64,000 bases of DNA from Myxococcota bacterium (GCA_023150875.1 JAKLKC010000007.1:104467-168466); one strand, 5' to 3'; shown: positions 37,012 to 46,336, counted from the first letter of the stretch. Program-made: numbers and translations. The notes: a model not told the origin generated them from the sequence alone.

Positions 37012-38868
37012 CTAGGGGCTTGCCCGGTGAGGGCTCGCCGCGCTGCCGCTGGACCCCAGGAGCGCGCGGGTGGCGGGGTCCCGGGCGAACACGAAGTACT
37101 CGAAGCCCGAGGCGTAGGCGTCCTTCCAGGGGATGCTCACGTACCAGAGCCCTCCCACCGGCAACAGGCGGACCTGGCCCGCGGAGCCGGGGTCCGACGT
37201 CGCCCAGTAGCGGCAGAGCACCTCCGCGGGGCCGGCCGCCTCCAGGGACGCCGACACGTTGATGGGCTGGCCCGGGTGGACGGCCCGGATCGGCGCGTGG
37301 CGGAGGGCGGGGGCGACCTCGTCCGGGGGCTCGGGGGGAGCGGCGGGGGCGGCGGCGATGGGCTGGGAGCGGACCTCCGCCGCGGGGGCGCCGGTGCTCC
37401 TCCCGGGGGGAGGAGGCGAGGGGCGGACGCCGGCCGCCCCGCCGGCCCGGTGGAGGACCGGCGGTGGGTCGGTCCCGGCGGCGGGGATCGGGGAGGGGAC
37501 CGGGTCCGGGGTCCGGGGCGGGGCGGCGTCCAACTCGGCGGTCGTCCCCCGTTCCGGGGCGACGGCGGGCGCGGCGGCCGGAGGGGCGGCGGGGGGGTCG
37601 GTGGAGGAGGGGCGGAGGCCCAGCAGCGCGGCCCCCACGACGGCCACGGCGACCCCGGTGGCGCCCAGGAGGACGGGAAAAGCCCGGCCCCCGCGTCCCG
37701 CCGGTCCCGTCCCGGCCGGGGGACCCGTGGGCGCGGGGGGGGGTGGTCCCGACGGCCCGTCCGACGGCCGCCTCGCCCCCAGGGAGGTCGCTGTCGCCAG
37801 CGGGTCCGAGCCCGGCCCTCCCTCCCCCGCCGCCACCATCGACGGCATGGAGCCGACGGGCGCGGGGGTGCTCCGGGGCGTCAGGGCCTCCGGCGGGGTG
37901 GCCGGGGGAGGCGTGCGACGGCGAGGTCCCAGGCGTGCCATGAGGGCGGCGAGGGACTCCCCGGGGAGGTGGCCCCGGACCTCCGCCAGGGCGTCCCGGA
38001 CGCCCGCGGTGGTGGGGAAGCGCGCCGCCGGATCCCGGTCGAGCATCCGGCGGAGGATCGGGAGCAGCGCCGGCGCGGACTCCTCCAGCGGGGCGAGCTT
38101 CGGCTCGATGTCCCCCTGCACCACCTGGAGGAGCACCTGGGTCAGCGTCTCCGCCCGGAACAGCACGTCCCCCGTCAGGGTCTCGTACAGGACGACGCCG
38201 AGGGAGAACTGGTCCGAACGGAAGTCCAGGGGCTGTCCCCGCGCCTGCTCGGGCGACATGTAGTAGGGGGTCCCCATCACGCTGGACGTGCTGGTGGTCT
38301 CGTAGAGGGCCGCCTCCCCCTTCGCGATCCCGAAGTCCAGGACCTTCGCCTGGCCCCGGGCGTCCACCATGACGTTGGCCGGCTTCAGGTCGCGGTGGAT
38401 CAGGCGCAGCGGGGCGCCGTCCTCGTTGGCCAGGGTATGGGCGTAGGCGAGGCCGTCCGCGACCTGGACGAAGAGGTCGCAGGCGGCGGCGGCGGCCAGG
38501 CCCCGTCCCCCCTGGGCGGAGATCAGGTCGCCCAGGGTCCAACCGGCGACGTATTCCATCGCCAGGAAGTAGGTCCCCTCCACCTCGCCGAAGTCCACCA
38601 GGTGGACGAGGTGGGCGTGCTGGAGGAGGGCGCCCAGGTGGGCCTCGTTGATGATGGTCCGGGCCACCCGGGGGTTGCTCCGGGTCAGGTGGGGGTGGAT
38701 CCGCTTGATGGCGACCACCTTCTCGAAGCCGAGGGGCCCCTCCATGACCGCGCGATACACCTCGGCCATGCCCCCCGAGCCGAGCAGTTCCAGCAGGCGA
38801 TAGCGACCGTAGGGGGTGCCGGCCGCCGGGGGGCGGGAGGCGGGCGCTCCGCGGGGCTCGATCTCCAT
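37012..38868 (-). CDS. Ser/Thr protein kinase with one membrane segment and exposed C-terminal domain
   Basis: 618 residues from the ATG at 38868 (GAGG upstream); an ATG 9 codons earlier is possible. Kinase motifs in order: LLGSGGMAEVYRAV, KVVAIKRIHPH, EYVAGWTLGDLI, LIHRDLKPANVMVDARGQAKVLDFGIAKG, MGTPYYMSPEQARG. A Pro-rich cytoplasmic stretch leads to one membrane helix (FPVLLGATGVAVAVVGAALLGL), then a Pro/Ala-rich spacer. The last ~110 residues (INVSASLEAAGPAEVLCRYWATSD...GLWYVSIPWKDAYASGFEYFVFARD) look like a small beta domain, possibly a ligand sensor. It resembles PknB-type kinases of myxobacteria. Confidence 0.93.
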   Translation of the reverse strand: MEIEPRGAPASRPPAAGTPYGRYRLLELLGSGGMAEVYRAVMEGPLGFEKVVAIKRIHPHLTRSNPRVARTIINEAHLGALLQHAHLVHLVDFGEVEGTYFLAMEYVAGWTLGDLISAQGGRGLAAAAACDLFVQVADGLAYAHTLANEDGAPLRLIHRDLKPANVMVDARGQAKVLDFGIAKGEAALYETTSTSSVMGTPYYMSPEQARGQPLDFRSDQFSLGVVLYETLTGDVLFRAETLTQVLLQVVQGDIEPKLAPLEESAPALLPILRRMLDRDPAARFPTTAGVRDALAEVRGHLPGESLAALMARLGPRRRTPPPATPPEALTPRSTPAPVGSMPSMVAAGEGGPGSDPLATATSLGARRPSDGPSGPPPPAPTGPPAGTGPAGRGGRAFPVLLGATGVAVAVVGAALLGLRPSSTDPPAAPPAAAPAVAPERGTTAELDAAPPRTPDPVPSPIPAAGTDPPPVLHRAGGAAGVRPSPPPPGRSTGAPAAEVRSQPIAAAPAAPPEPPDEVAPALRHAPIRAVHPGQPINVSASLEAAGPAEVLCRYWATSDPGSAGQVRLLPVGGLWYVSIPWKDAYASGFEYFVFARDPATRALLGSSGSAASPHRASP

Positions 38869-39059
38869 GAATGGCCTCAGACTCGGGTTTCGCATTCCTG
38901 GCCTGCTGCGGTCCGTCCTGGCCGGCCGCGGCGGCGTCGCGGTGCCGGATTTCTTGGTCGATGTGGGTCCACCACACCTCCCGCGAAATCCGGCCCTGCT
39001 CCTTGCCGGGGCTCGGCCAGTCCTGGACCTCGCGACGGCCCGAAAGTGCGTAACACGAG

Positions 39060-39869
39060 TCAGAACTCCAGGTGGAGCGCGGCTCCGTGGGGGCCCACGG
39101 ACCACACCGGCTTCGGCCCCGCCCGACCGGCGATCCGCGCGGCCCGGATCCGCCCCACCACCGCCGTCACGACGCCCGTGGCGAGCAGGGCCCCCCCGAC
39201 CACCGCGGGGGCGATCCCCCGCTGCTGGATCGCGTAGGAATAGTCCCACTCGAGGGGCTCGTGGGCTTCGGCGGCGGCGACCTGCCCCTGGTACCCCGCG
39301 GCGAGGTGCCCCACGCCGATCCCCAAAGCGACCCCCCCGGCCGCCCCCAGCACCCCGCCGACGACGTCGCTCGGGCGTGCCCGGGGCAGGCGCGGCGGCG
39401 CGGCCGAGACCACGGCGGCGGGCTCGACGGCGTGGGGCACCGCCGGGCCGACGGGTGCCGGAGAGGCGGGCGGGGCGGGCGGCTGCCTCCAGGACTCCGC
39501 CAGGCCGAGGGCCTTCTCGATCTCCGGCGCGGCGACGCCGGGCGCCCCCAGCACCCACTCCACCTGTCGGAGGGCCTGGTCCCGGAGCCCCGCCGCGTCC
39601 AGGGCCTCGGCGAGGCGGATGCGGGCCCGGTGGAAGGCGGCGTCCAGCGCCACGGCCCGGCGATAGGCCGCGATGGCGTCGGCCAGCCGCGCCTGGTCCA
39701 TCAGCGCGTTGCCCTCGAAGAACGCCTCCTCGGCGGCGGCGGCGGCCAGGGCGGCGGCCTCGTCCGGGAGGTGGTCCTCCAGGGCCACGGCCGGCGCGCC
39801 CGTCGCGAGGACGAACCCGGCGACCAGCAAGGGACCGAGCCGGGGGACGGGAGGAGTGGGACGGTGCAT
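39060..39869 (-). CDS. TPR-repeat protein with signal peptide
   Basis: 269 residues from the ATG at 39869. A signal peptide (LGPLLVAGFVLATGAPAVAL) is followed by a TPR-like pair (AFFEGNALMDQARLADAIAAYRRAVALDAAFHRARIRLAEALDAAG) and a Pro/Ala-rich spacer. Two hydrophobic segments end the protein (VVGGVLGAAGGVALGIGVGHLA and PAVVGGALLATGVVTAVVG). It is probably a periplasmic or membrane-linked scaffold. The kinase gene lies 191 bases downstream on the same strand; a functional link is conceivable but unproven. Confidence 0.7.
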   Translation of the reverse strand: MHRPTPPVPRLGPLLVAGFVLATGAPAVALEDHLPDEAAALAAAAAEEAFFEGNALMDQARLADAIAAYRRAVALDAAFHRARIRLAEALDAAGLRDQALRQVEWVLGAPGVAAPEIEKALGLAESWRQPPAPPASPAPVGPAVPHAVEPAAVVSAAPPRLPRARPSDVVGGVLGAAGGVALGIGVGHLAAGYQGQVAAAEAHEPLEWDYSYAIQQRGIAPAVVGGALLATGVVTAVVGRIRAARIAGRAGPKPVWSVGPHGAALHLEF

Positions 39870-40195
39870 GGGCCATGTCCAGGGGCGGCGCGCGCCCCGA
39901 TTCGCCACCGGAGAGGACTCGGCCGCCCCTTCGGACCCTCCCGGGGGGCGATGTCCCGCGGTCCCCGGCGGGAGCTTGCGATCGCGGCGCGTGGTCCCCC
40001 CGGGAGGGCCGCCTCGGCCGGACCTGGGGAATATACCCGCGGAGGTGGCCTCTTCGCGGAGGTTGGCTCGCCCCCCGGGGGCGGGGCTGCCCCGCGATCG
40101 GCACCGGGCGCCGGCCGGCGGGGTTGCGGCTAGACTGTGCCGCCGGCGCGCCGCGTGCCCCAGGGGGGGCGAGCGGCGGCGCCTCGGGGAACACC
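39870..40195. other. divergent intergenic region without a gene
   Basis: About 326 bases between the starts of the TPR protein (minus) and the small lipoprotein (plus), so it must hold two promoters. It contains one GC-rich palindrome (CGCCCCCCGGGGGCG, 40069-40083). I could not pick out convincing -35/-10 elements or a coding frame. Confidence 0.4.
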
Positions 40196-40633
40196 ATGCG
40201 CCGCGCGTCCCTCGCCCTCCCGCTGCTGCTCCTCCCCCTCCTCGGCTGCGAGGTGGAGCGCCCCGTCGCCTACCCGGGGATCCGGATCATCTACCCCGAG
40301 GCGGGCGAAGCCCCGGTGGTGACCCTGGATGAGGAGATCTGCGCCCCCGAGACCCCCTACCGCATCGACGTCGCCGTCGATGTGGACGACTTCACGCTGG
40401 TGCCCGCCGGAGGAGAGGTCCAGCCCGACGAGGGCCACTGGCACCTGCTGGTGGAGGGGAGGACGGGCTACCTCTCGTCCTCGGACCCGGTCGCCCACTT
40501 GTGCCTCGACAGCCTGCCCATCGGTACGGGCACCGTCCTGGTGTTGACGGCGGACCTCCGGGACGCGGCCCACAACGCCATGACCGAGTGCGACCCGTGC
40601 AGCTCCACCGTGGAGATCCCCCTGGGCGACTGA
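40196..40633 (+). CDS. small lipoprotein, DUF4399-like
   Basis: 145 residues from the ATG at 40196. The signal MRRASLALPLLLLPLLGC ends in a lipobox. The mature domain starts VAYPGIRIIYPEAGEAPVV and has QPDEGHWHLLVEGRTGYLSS with later HLCLDSLPIGTGTVLVLTADLRDAAHNA. That order is like the DUF4399-type domain (a small beta fold with a GHxH-like segment). The family function is unknown. Likely anchored at the membrane. Confidence 0.6.
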   Translation: MRRASLALPLLLLPLLGCEVERPVAYPGIRIIYPEAGEAPVVTLDEEICAPETPYRIDVAVDVDDFTLVPAGGEVQPDEGHWHLLVEGRTGYLSSSDPVAHLCLDSLPIGTGTVLVLTADLRDAAHNAMTECDPCSSTVEIPLGD

Positions 40634-40687
40634 GCGGCCTCCCCCGCGCACGAGGCGTGGCGAGGGAGGCCGCGGTGACCGCGGGAC

Positions 40688-41329
40688 TCAGCGCCTCGGC
40701 GGAGGCTCGCCGAGCTGCCCGCGCAGGGCGCCGTCGGGGTAGGGCTTGTTGTGGACGTTCACGTAGTAGCCCTTGGGCTTCTCCAGGATCTCCCGGATCA
40801 CGCCCCGATCGGCGCGCACGCACTCCTGGATGTGCCAGTCCCCGTCGCGCCCGTCGTGGGGCGGGGCCCAGGCGGCGTCCCCGTCGCCGTCGTGGGGCCG
40901 GCGACGGTCGACGCACGCGGGGACGCGGCCGCGGCCCATGTCGTAGCCGCCGCCGACGTACCCGTCCTCGAGTCCGTCCGCCGCCGGGTAGGGACCGTCG
41001 GCCTCGTTGTCGCACAGGGTCACCACCACCGGGCCCGCCTCGCCCTGGCGGCCGAGGTGGATGTGGGCCTGGGTGGGCGCGGCGATGTCGAAGGCGCGGA
41101 TCTCGTAGCAGATCAGGCCCTTGTCGGGCAGGAAGTTCAGGAAGGCGGCGCCGGAGCCGTCCCGGTCCCCGGGGCCGGGGACCTCCGCCGCGCCGGACAG
41201 CTTGGTGGCGAGGCTCTGGATCCGCAGCTCGGGGTAGCCCTCGGCGAGGGCCTGGGTGGTCCAGGCGAAGGCGCCCAGCGCGGTCACGGCGAGGGCCGCG
41301 GTCGCGCCCTTGACGATGAAGCGGTGCAT
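40688..41329 (-). CDS. secreted CHRD-domain protein
   Basis: 213 residues; start at 41329 with GGAGGGGAG upstream. A signal peptide (TAALAVTALGAFAWTTQALA) precedes a CHRD domain: KLSGAAEVPGPGDRDGSGAAFLNFLPDKGLICYEIRAFDIAAPTQAHIHLGRQGEAGPVVVTL. An insertion rich in Asp/His/Gly follows (RPHDGDGDAAWAPPHDGRDGDWHIQEC), then the closing YYVNVHNKPYPDGALRGQL. CHRD domains are extracellular beta domains first seen in chordin; their bacterial role is unknown. Confidence 0.85.
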   Translation of the reverse strand: MHRFIVKGATAALAVTALGAFAWTTQALAEGYPELRIQSLATKLSGAAEVPGPGDRDGSGAAFLNFLPDKGLICYEIRAFDIAAPTQAHIHLGRQGEAGPVVVTLCDNEADGPYPAADGLEDGYVGGGYDMGRGRVPACVDRRRPHDGDGDAAWAPPHDGRDGDWHIQECVRADRGVIREILEKPKGYYVNVHNKPYPDGALRGQLGEPPPRR

Positions 41330-41672
41330 GTCTCCCCTCCGGTGTTGGGGGAGGACGGGCGTCGTCACCCCACCCCTCCCCGGGGCAGTCCTCCGCGCCG
41401 CCGCCCCACCGACATCGGGGGGCGGAGACGCGATCTCGCCGCGCCGTCCGTGACGCGGGGGGCCGACCCCACCCCGGGGCCGCCCCTCGGACTGCCTGCT
41501 TGTGCCAACCTGTAGCACTGCCCCCGGGGGGTGGCAACGAGGCGCCGGGAGGGGCGGCCGGACCCGTCCGTAGGGGACGGGTGGGGGAAGATCGTGGGGG
41601 GGGGGGTGACGCTGGGAAGTGTGGCTGCGCTCGGGGCGTCCACCCCGCTGGACCTGGCCCCAGCCCGGAGGG
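41330..41672. other. intergenic stretch between two minus-strand genes
   Basis: About 343 bases without a gene. It should carry the CHRD gene promoter and the terminator of the beta-helix gene; the perfect hairpin at 41562-41582 is the best terminator candidate. A run of ten Gs (from about 41598) follows it on the plus strand. No other structure was seen. Confidence 0.4.
41562..41582 (-). terminator. 8-bp perfect hairpin downstream of the beta-helix gene
   Basis: ACCCGTCC-GTAGG-GGACGGGT is a perfect 8-bp stem with a 5-base loop, 90 bases after the stop of the minus-strand beta-helix gene. A likely terminator. Confidence 0.5.
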
Positions 41673-43442
41673 TCACCGGAGACGGCGGCGAGTGGCCGTG
41701 GCGGCGAGGACGGCGAGCCCGAGGAACAGGGCCGTGGGTCGGGGGGAGGAGGGCGTGGAGGCGCAGCCGCAGCCGCCGCCGCCGCCGCCGCCCGTGGGCG
41801 CGGAGTCGTCGTCCGAGGGGGACGTGTCGTCGTCCGCCGCGGCATCGTCGTCGGTCGGGGTGGTGTCGTCGTCCAGGGAGGTGGTGTCGTCGTCAGGAGG
41901 CGCGGTGTCGTCGTCCGGCGCCGTGTCGTCATCGGGTGAGGAATCATCGTCCGAGGCGGAGTCGTCGTCCGAGGCGTAGTCGTCGTCGGACGCGGTGTCG
42001 TCGTCCGGCGCCGTGTCGTCGTCCCCGCCTCCTTCGGCATCCACCACGCCGTCGCAGTCGTCGTCCCAGCCGTTGCCCATGACCTCGACGGCGCCGGGGT
42101 GGATGGTCTCCAGGCGGTCGGAGCAGTCACCGGCGTCCTCGGTCCACCCGTCGCCGTCGTCGTCGCCGGCGGAGGTGTCCTCGTCCACCAGGCCGTCGCA
42201 GTCGTCGTCCAAACCGTTCACCTGCTCCTGGATGAACTCCCGGACGGTGGGGTCCCCGTCGTCGCAGTCCCCCGACAGGGGCCCCAGGCCGTCCCCGTCG
42301 AGGTCCGCCCCCGGCCCGCCATAGGCGCCGACGTCCGACACGCTCCCGTCGGCGTCCAGGATGGACGGGTCACCCGCGTCTATCAGCGGCGAGCCCGCTT
42401 GGAGGTGCAGGTCGTCGTTCGTCCAGTCCCCGTCGTCCGTGAACGCGACGAACAGCGGGTCCACGTCGTAATTGACCACGCCCAGGAGGGGAGTCTCGTA
42501 GGGGCCGTAATCGTACGTGCAGTAGTTGCAGTTCGGGTTCCCGTAGGCGTCGTTATGGTGGATGTACGTCGTCGCCCACTCGTCACGGTCGAAGACCATG
42601 ATCCCGGACACCCGGTTGAAGGCGACGAGGTTGTTGATGAAGGGCGTGGTCTCGTATGGCCCTCCGTCGGTGAGGATGGTCGCCCCGCTCTCGCCGCTCA
42701 CGCCGTTGGCGACGAAGGTGTTGTTGTACACGTCGCCCCCGAAGCTCCAGGGCCAGATCTCCATGGCCCACCCGGGCTCGGGATCGCCATCGACGTGTTC
42801 GCTGAGGTACTTGGTCCCCTCGATGACGCAGTTCGCCATCACCCCACCGGCGCTCCCGAACATCCACTGCGACGTCGAGTCCCGGATCCAGGAGTTCCGG
42901 ATCTCGCCACCCTCGAAGTACAGGGGTTGGTCCCTGAAGTCCCCAGAGATCTCGACGCCGGCGACGAGAGCGCCGAAGGAGGCGTAAATACCTCTGCCGT
43001 TGGCGGGCGACCCGACGCAGCGACTCAGGAGGAGTCGGCCGACTACGGCGGCGCATGCGACGCCACCATCGGGCGCCTCCTGGGGAAGCAGGGTGACACC
43101 AGCGAGAGTGCCGCCGGTGTCGATCCCCACGACCCACTCGGCACCGTCCACTCCGTAGGCAGTGACTTCGACCGAAGCGGGCTGGTCGGGCTCACCGATG
43201 ATGGCGATTCCCGAGGGGATGTACCCTGGGTCCATTCCGGAGACCGAGTGGGTGCCCCTCGCCAGGCGGATGGTATCTCCGGACACGGCGACGGCGAGGG
43301 CCTCCTCGAGGGTGAGGAAGTGGGCTGGGGCCCCGGAGGGGTCCACCCACCATGTGCGGGCCTGGGCCGAAGGCGCGACCAAAGGAGTTGCGGCCGCCAG
43401 CAACATGCCGATCTGAGCAGCGATCCGCGGGTTACGGCACAT
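41673..43442 (-). CDS. beta-helix surface protein with MopE motifs and MYXO-CTERM-like anchor
   Basis: 589 residues. After a signal peptide (MLLAAATPLVAPSAQA), about 330 residues look like a right-handed beta-helix (LTLEEALAVAVSGDTIRLARGTHSV; GIYASFGALVAGVEISG; NNTFVANGVSG). Then come two MopE-like motifs (NGLDDDCDGLVDE and NGWDDDCDGVVDA), a long DDDxT/S linker, and a C-terminal tail GGGGGGGCGCAS...ALFLGLAVLAATATRRRLR. That tail (Cys-x-Cys, hydrophobic, Arg cluster) is the MYXO-CTERM layout. Its start overlaps the DUF3604 stop by 11 bases. Likely surface-anchored; possible metal binding by the DDDCDG loops is inference from that family. Confidence 0.8.
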   Translation of the reverse strand: MCRNPRIAAQIGMLLAAATPLVAPSAQARTWWVDPSGAPAHFLTLEEALAVAVSGDTIRLARGTHSVSGMDPGYIPSGIAIIGEPDQPASVEVTAYGVDGAEWVVGIDTGGTLAGVTLLPQEAPDGGVACAAVVGRLLLSRCVGSPANGRGIYASFGALVAGVEISGDFRDQPLYFEGGEIRNSWIRDSTSQWMFGSAGGVMANCVIEGTKYLSEHVDGDPEPGWAMEIWPWSFGGDVYNNTFVANGVSGESGATILTDGGPYETTPFINNLVAFNRVSGIMVFDRDEWATTYIHHNDAYGNPNCNYCTYDYGPYETPLLGVVNYDVDPLFVAFTDDGDWTNDDLHLQAGSPLIDAGDPSILDADGSVSDVGAYGGPGADLDGDGLGPLSGDCDDGDPTVREFIQEQVNGLDDDCDGLVDEDTSAGDDDGDGWTEDAGDCSDRLETIHPGAVEVMGNGWDDDCDGVVDAEGGGDDDTAPDDDTASDDDYASDDDSASDDDSSPDDDTAPDDDTAPPDDDTTSLDDDTTPTDDDAAADDDTSPSDDDSAPTGGGGGGGCGCASTPSSPRPTALFLGLAVLAATATRRRLR

Positions 43443-45288
43443 AGTCCACCCAGATCGGCGAGCTCCAGGCGAACTCGGCGTTGGCCGCGGACTGGACCTG
43501 GTCGTCTCCCTCGTGGGACAGGGCTCCGGCTCGGTCCACCTGGGCGAAGCCGAGCATGGCCATCGTCGCCTTGACGACCGCGTCCGAGTCCCCGTCCATG
43601 GCGAACGCGTCGTCGGCGGAGACCACGAACCGGTAGGGGTCCAGGGGGTCGGCGTTGTAGGTGACGGTGAAGTCCAAGCCGCTGTAGCAGCCCTCCAGGT
43701 CGGTCGCGAGCTGCCCCGAGGTGACGTAGGCGGCCGGGAGCCAGCTCCCCGTGGACAGGGTGCAGTCCGACGGGGAACCTCCGTCGGGGGTGAGCCGCAG
43801 CCTGTTCCGCCCGCTCGCCACCCGGATGGGCTTGGTGTCCGTCTCCTTCACCTTGACGTAGTAGACGTTCTTGCCCGACTTGAGGTTGGCCGCGTTCACC
43901 GTCCCACCCACGATGAGGTTGAGCGTCTTCCCGACGAGGCAGCCCGCGCCGTCGAAGTCCGCGGAGGTCCAGGTCTTGCGGACGTCCCACCTCCAGGTAC
44001 CGGCGTCGTCCCAGCCGTGGAAGAGCCGGACCGTGTCCAGGGTCCCGCTCCCCGGGCAGATGTCGGTGAAGTTCAGCTCCGTGTTGTGACCCGAGGCGCC
44101 GGCGATGTCGTACTCCGGGTCGTCGTAGTCCGTGGCACCCGAAGGCGGGGCGCCCCCCTGGTCGATGAGCGTGTCGCTCCCCCCCGTGTCGTCGGTCAGG
44201 TAGAAGGTGAGTTGGATCCGCGAGCCGGTGGTACCGTAGGTCCGCCGGCGCTTGAGGGACTCGAAGATCGCCGCCCGGTCGATGGCGGCGGAGCGAGACG
44301 CCGCCTCAACCCAGACCGCCGCCAGCCCCCCCTCGCGCCATCGCCAGCCCGAGCCCCCGCCGCACTTGATCCCGACCCCGGCGGTGCCGGCGCCGGTGTT
44401 GTTCTCCCCGACGCGGGGGAGGGGGTCCTGCCCCGGCCGGCCGTAGTGGCTGTCGCCCGAGGCGATCACGCCCAGGAAGTGGGGCTCCTCGGAGGAGTCC
44501 CCCCACCGGTACTCCTGGGCCGCCTGGACGGTGCGGTCGGGGTCGGCGTCGCACTCGGCCTCGTCCTCGATGGGCAGGGGCGACGCACCGTTCCACCCCT
44601 CGGAGCTGCCGTGGTCACTGAAGAGCTCCACCAGGGACTGGAGGCCTCGCGTCGGCGAAGGGCTACCGGCGCAGTCGTCCGGGACGGTGTCCCACGCGGT
44701 CCTGGGAGGAAGCCCCTGCGTCGCCACGTGGTGGGGGACGGTGATCGCCTGGGCGTCCACGTCGGAGTCGGCGGCCTGGGCGGCCAGGGCCTCCCAGAGA
44801 TCGCAGCTCTCCTTGTAGTCACCCGGGACGTTCTTGTTGGAGAAGTACTCGACGGGATCCGTCGCTCCGGTCGGGCACGCCGTGTTCACGTCCTCGCAGT
44901 AGGAGGAACCGTCCCCCTGGAGGTAGTACACGATCTTGTGACCACCCTCCGTCTGTGCGTCTTCCGGATCGGCGTCGGTCCACTCCCAGCCCAGGAGGGT
45001 GACGAAGGTGCCGTCCACGTGGCGGTCGTTGGCGGGCTCGATGGCGTCGGTGACCCAGGAGCCGTCGTCGATCCCCCCCTTGTCGTGGTCGGAGATGGCG
45101 GCGAAGTCCAGGGTCGCGCTGTTTCGGGCGCGGACGTAGAGGGTGTCGGGCGTGTCCGAGGCCCCGTCCGTGTCGGAGCTGACGCTGGAGTGGATGTGGA
45201 GATCTCCCCACAGCAGGTAGGAGCTGCCGCCGGCACCCGCCATCCGATACCCCTCGCCCGGGGGGCGCACGATGGTGGTGCCGAGCAC
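43432..45288 (-). CDS. DUF3604 (PHP-like) domain, C-terminal part of an interrupted gene
   Basis: 618 codons from a GTG at 45288, with no convincing ribosome site of its own. The PHP-like metal site is clear: LLWGDLHIHSSVSSDTDGASDTPDTLY, AAISDHDKGG, TVPHHVATQG and IASGDSHYG. This is the DUF3604 family, predicted metal-dependent hydrolases. The reading frame is continuous upstream through APLEAGAWRLDCTHGTLPVQVLGTTI to an in-frame TGA at 45385, and beyond it into a lipoprotein N-terminus. It was therefore originally one protein of about 914 codons. Either a pseudogene, a sequencing error, or two products; see the TGA entry. Overlaps the beta-helix gene by 11 bases. Confidence 0.75.
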   Translation of the reverse strand: MLGTTIVRPPGEGYRMAGAGGSSYLLWGDLHIHSSVSSDTDGASDTPDTLYVRARNSATLDFAAISDHDKGGIDDGSWVTDAIEPANDRHVDGTFVTLLGWEWTDADPEDAQTEGGHKIVYYLQGDGSSYCEDVNTACPTGATDPVEYFSNKNVPGDYKESCDLWEALAAQAADSDVDAQAITVPHHVATQGLPPRTAWDTVPDDCAGSPSPTRGLQSLVELFSDHGSSEGWNGASPLPIEDEAECDADPDRTVQAAQEYRWGDSSEEPHFLGVIASGDSHYGRPGQDPLPRVGENNTGAGTAGVGIKCGGGSGWRWREGGLAAVWVEAASRSAAIDRAAIFESLKRRRTYGTTGSRIQLTFYLTDDTGGSDTLIDQGGAPPSGATDYDDPEYDIAGASGHNTELNFTDICPGSGTLDTVRLFHGWDDAGTWRWDVRKTWTSADFDGAGCLVGKTLNLIVGGTVNAANLKSGKNVYYVKVKETDTKPIRVASGRNRLRLTPDGGSPSDCTLSTGSWLPAAYVTSGQLATDLEGCYSGLDFTVTYNADPLDPYRFVVSADDAFAMDGDSDAVVKATMAMLGFAQVDRAGALSHEGDDQVQSAANAEFAWSSPIWVDYVP

Positions 45289-45384
45289 CTGGACCGGCAG
45301 GGTCCCGTGCGTGCAGTCGAGGCGCCAGGCGCCCGCCTCCAGGGGGGCGGTGAACGAAGACTGGCCGACGTCCCCTCCGAACTC

Positions 45385-45387
45385 TCA
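45385..45387 (-). other. in-frame TGA splitting the DUF3604 lipoprotein gene
   Basis: On the minus strand, ...TIT LAA TGA EFGGDVGQSSF... reads on in the same frame, with protein-like sequence on both sides. No convincing SECIS-type stem-loop follows the codon, so selenocysteine is unlikely. A point mutation of a sense codon or an assembly error is the simplest explanation. Confidence 0.7.
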
Positions 45388-46176
45388 GGCCGCCAGGGTG
45401 ATGGTCCCCGCGGTCTCGCGGTCCTCCCCCCGGGTCCAGGCGCAGGTGATCGCCCCCGAGATCCCCTCCGCCGGGTTGCCGAGGAGGTCCATGGCGGCGG
45501 CGCGCACCGGAGCGGACTCGCCCGCCGAGAGGGTCGCCGGCGCGGCGACCGTCAACCCCACGGGCTCGCCGGCGGTCGTCTCCACCGGGAAGGTGCCGAC
45601 GACGAGGCCCGTGCCGGTCCCATCTCCGTCGGCGTCGACGCTCACCTCGAAGTCGAAGGCCGAACGCGCCAGGAAGGAGACCCGTGCTCCGAAGGAACCC
45701 CCCGAGGTGTCGCCGTAGACGACGTCCACGGCCTCGCCGGACGCGAGGGGCGCGGCCAGGGTCGCCTCGACGACTCGGCCCTCGGTGCCCGCCTCGTGCT
45801 CGAAGGGGGCGTCCACCCACGTGGCCGTGGCGAGGGCCTCCCCCTCCGGTCCCTTCGCGGTGACGTATCCTTCGGCGGTCGCGTCGTTTCGCTGCGGGTT
45901 CGCGAACGTGCCGGGCACCCGCAACCGGACCTTCGCCCCCTCCGGGATCCCCTCGGTGCCGGCCGTTACGCGGAAACGAAAGGTGTGGGCGGTACCCACC
46001 TCGGTGGTGGCGGGAAGGTCCGAAGCCGCGAAAGGACCGTCATCGACCGCGAGCACGGCGGTGACGCCCCCCCCCCCCGGGGCTTCGCCCGACGCTCCTG
46101 GGTCGGAGCAGGCGATGGGGGCGGTCGAGAGGATCACCAACCCGCATGGAATCCAGAACCGGTGCCGTGGGAACAT
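45385..46176 (-). CDS. lipoprotein N-terminal part of the DUF3604 protein
   Basis: 263 codons from the ATG at 46176, which has a strong GGAGGT 5 bases upstream; the track start is 31 codons earlier. The lipobox is at LSTAPIAC. The mature part (FAASDLPATTEVGTAHTFRFRVTAGTEGIPEGAKVRLRVPG and SGESAPVRAAAMDLLGNPAEGISGAITC) looks like beta-sandwich domains. It runs to the in-frame TGA at 45385, after which the frame continues into DUF3604. In related proteins such domains precede DUF3604, supporting a single original gene. Confidence 0.7.
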   Translation of the reverse strand: MFPRHRFWIPCGLVILSTAPIACSDPGASGEAPGGGGVTAVLAVDDGPFAASDLPATTEVGTAHTFRFRVTAGTEGIPEGAKVRLRVPGTFANPQRNDATAEGYVTAKGPEGEALATATWVDAPFEHEAGTEGRVVEATLAAPLASGEAVDVVYGDTSGGSFGARVSFLARSAFDFEVSVDADGDGTGTGLVVGTFPVETTAGEPVGLTVAAPATLSAGESAPVRAAAMDLLGNPAEGISGAITCAWTRGEDRETAGTITLAA

Positions 46177-46336
46177 GTGCACCTCCAGTCCGAGGACCAT
46201 AGGCTGCCGGCGAGCACGGCGTACCGGGCGATTCCGCGCCCGATGGCTTGGCCCGGAGCCTTGCACCACTGCGTGGAGGCGATGGGCTGCCGGGGGGGGC
46301 GGCCTGGGCGGGAGAGCGGGGGATCGAGGGGAAGGG

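Noticed and set aside
41800-42030. Repeats of GTCGTCGTC, also at 19.6-20.4 and 50.6-50.8 kb, as a CRISPR-like array
   Set aside because: They encode Asp-rich linkers in real genes and have no spacer structure.
45385-45387. Selenocysteine insertion at the in-frame TGA
   Set aside because: No SECIS-like hairpin directly downstream could be drawn, and no selenocysteine genes are in the window; mutation or error is simpler.
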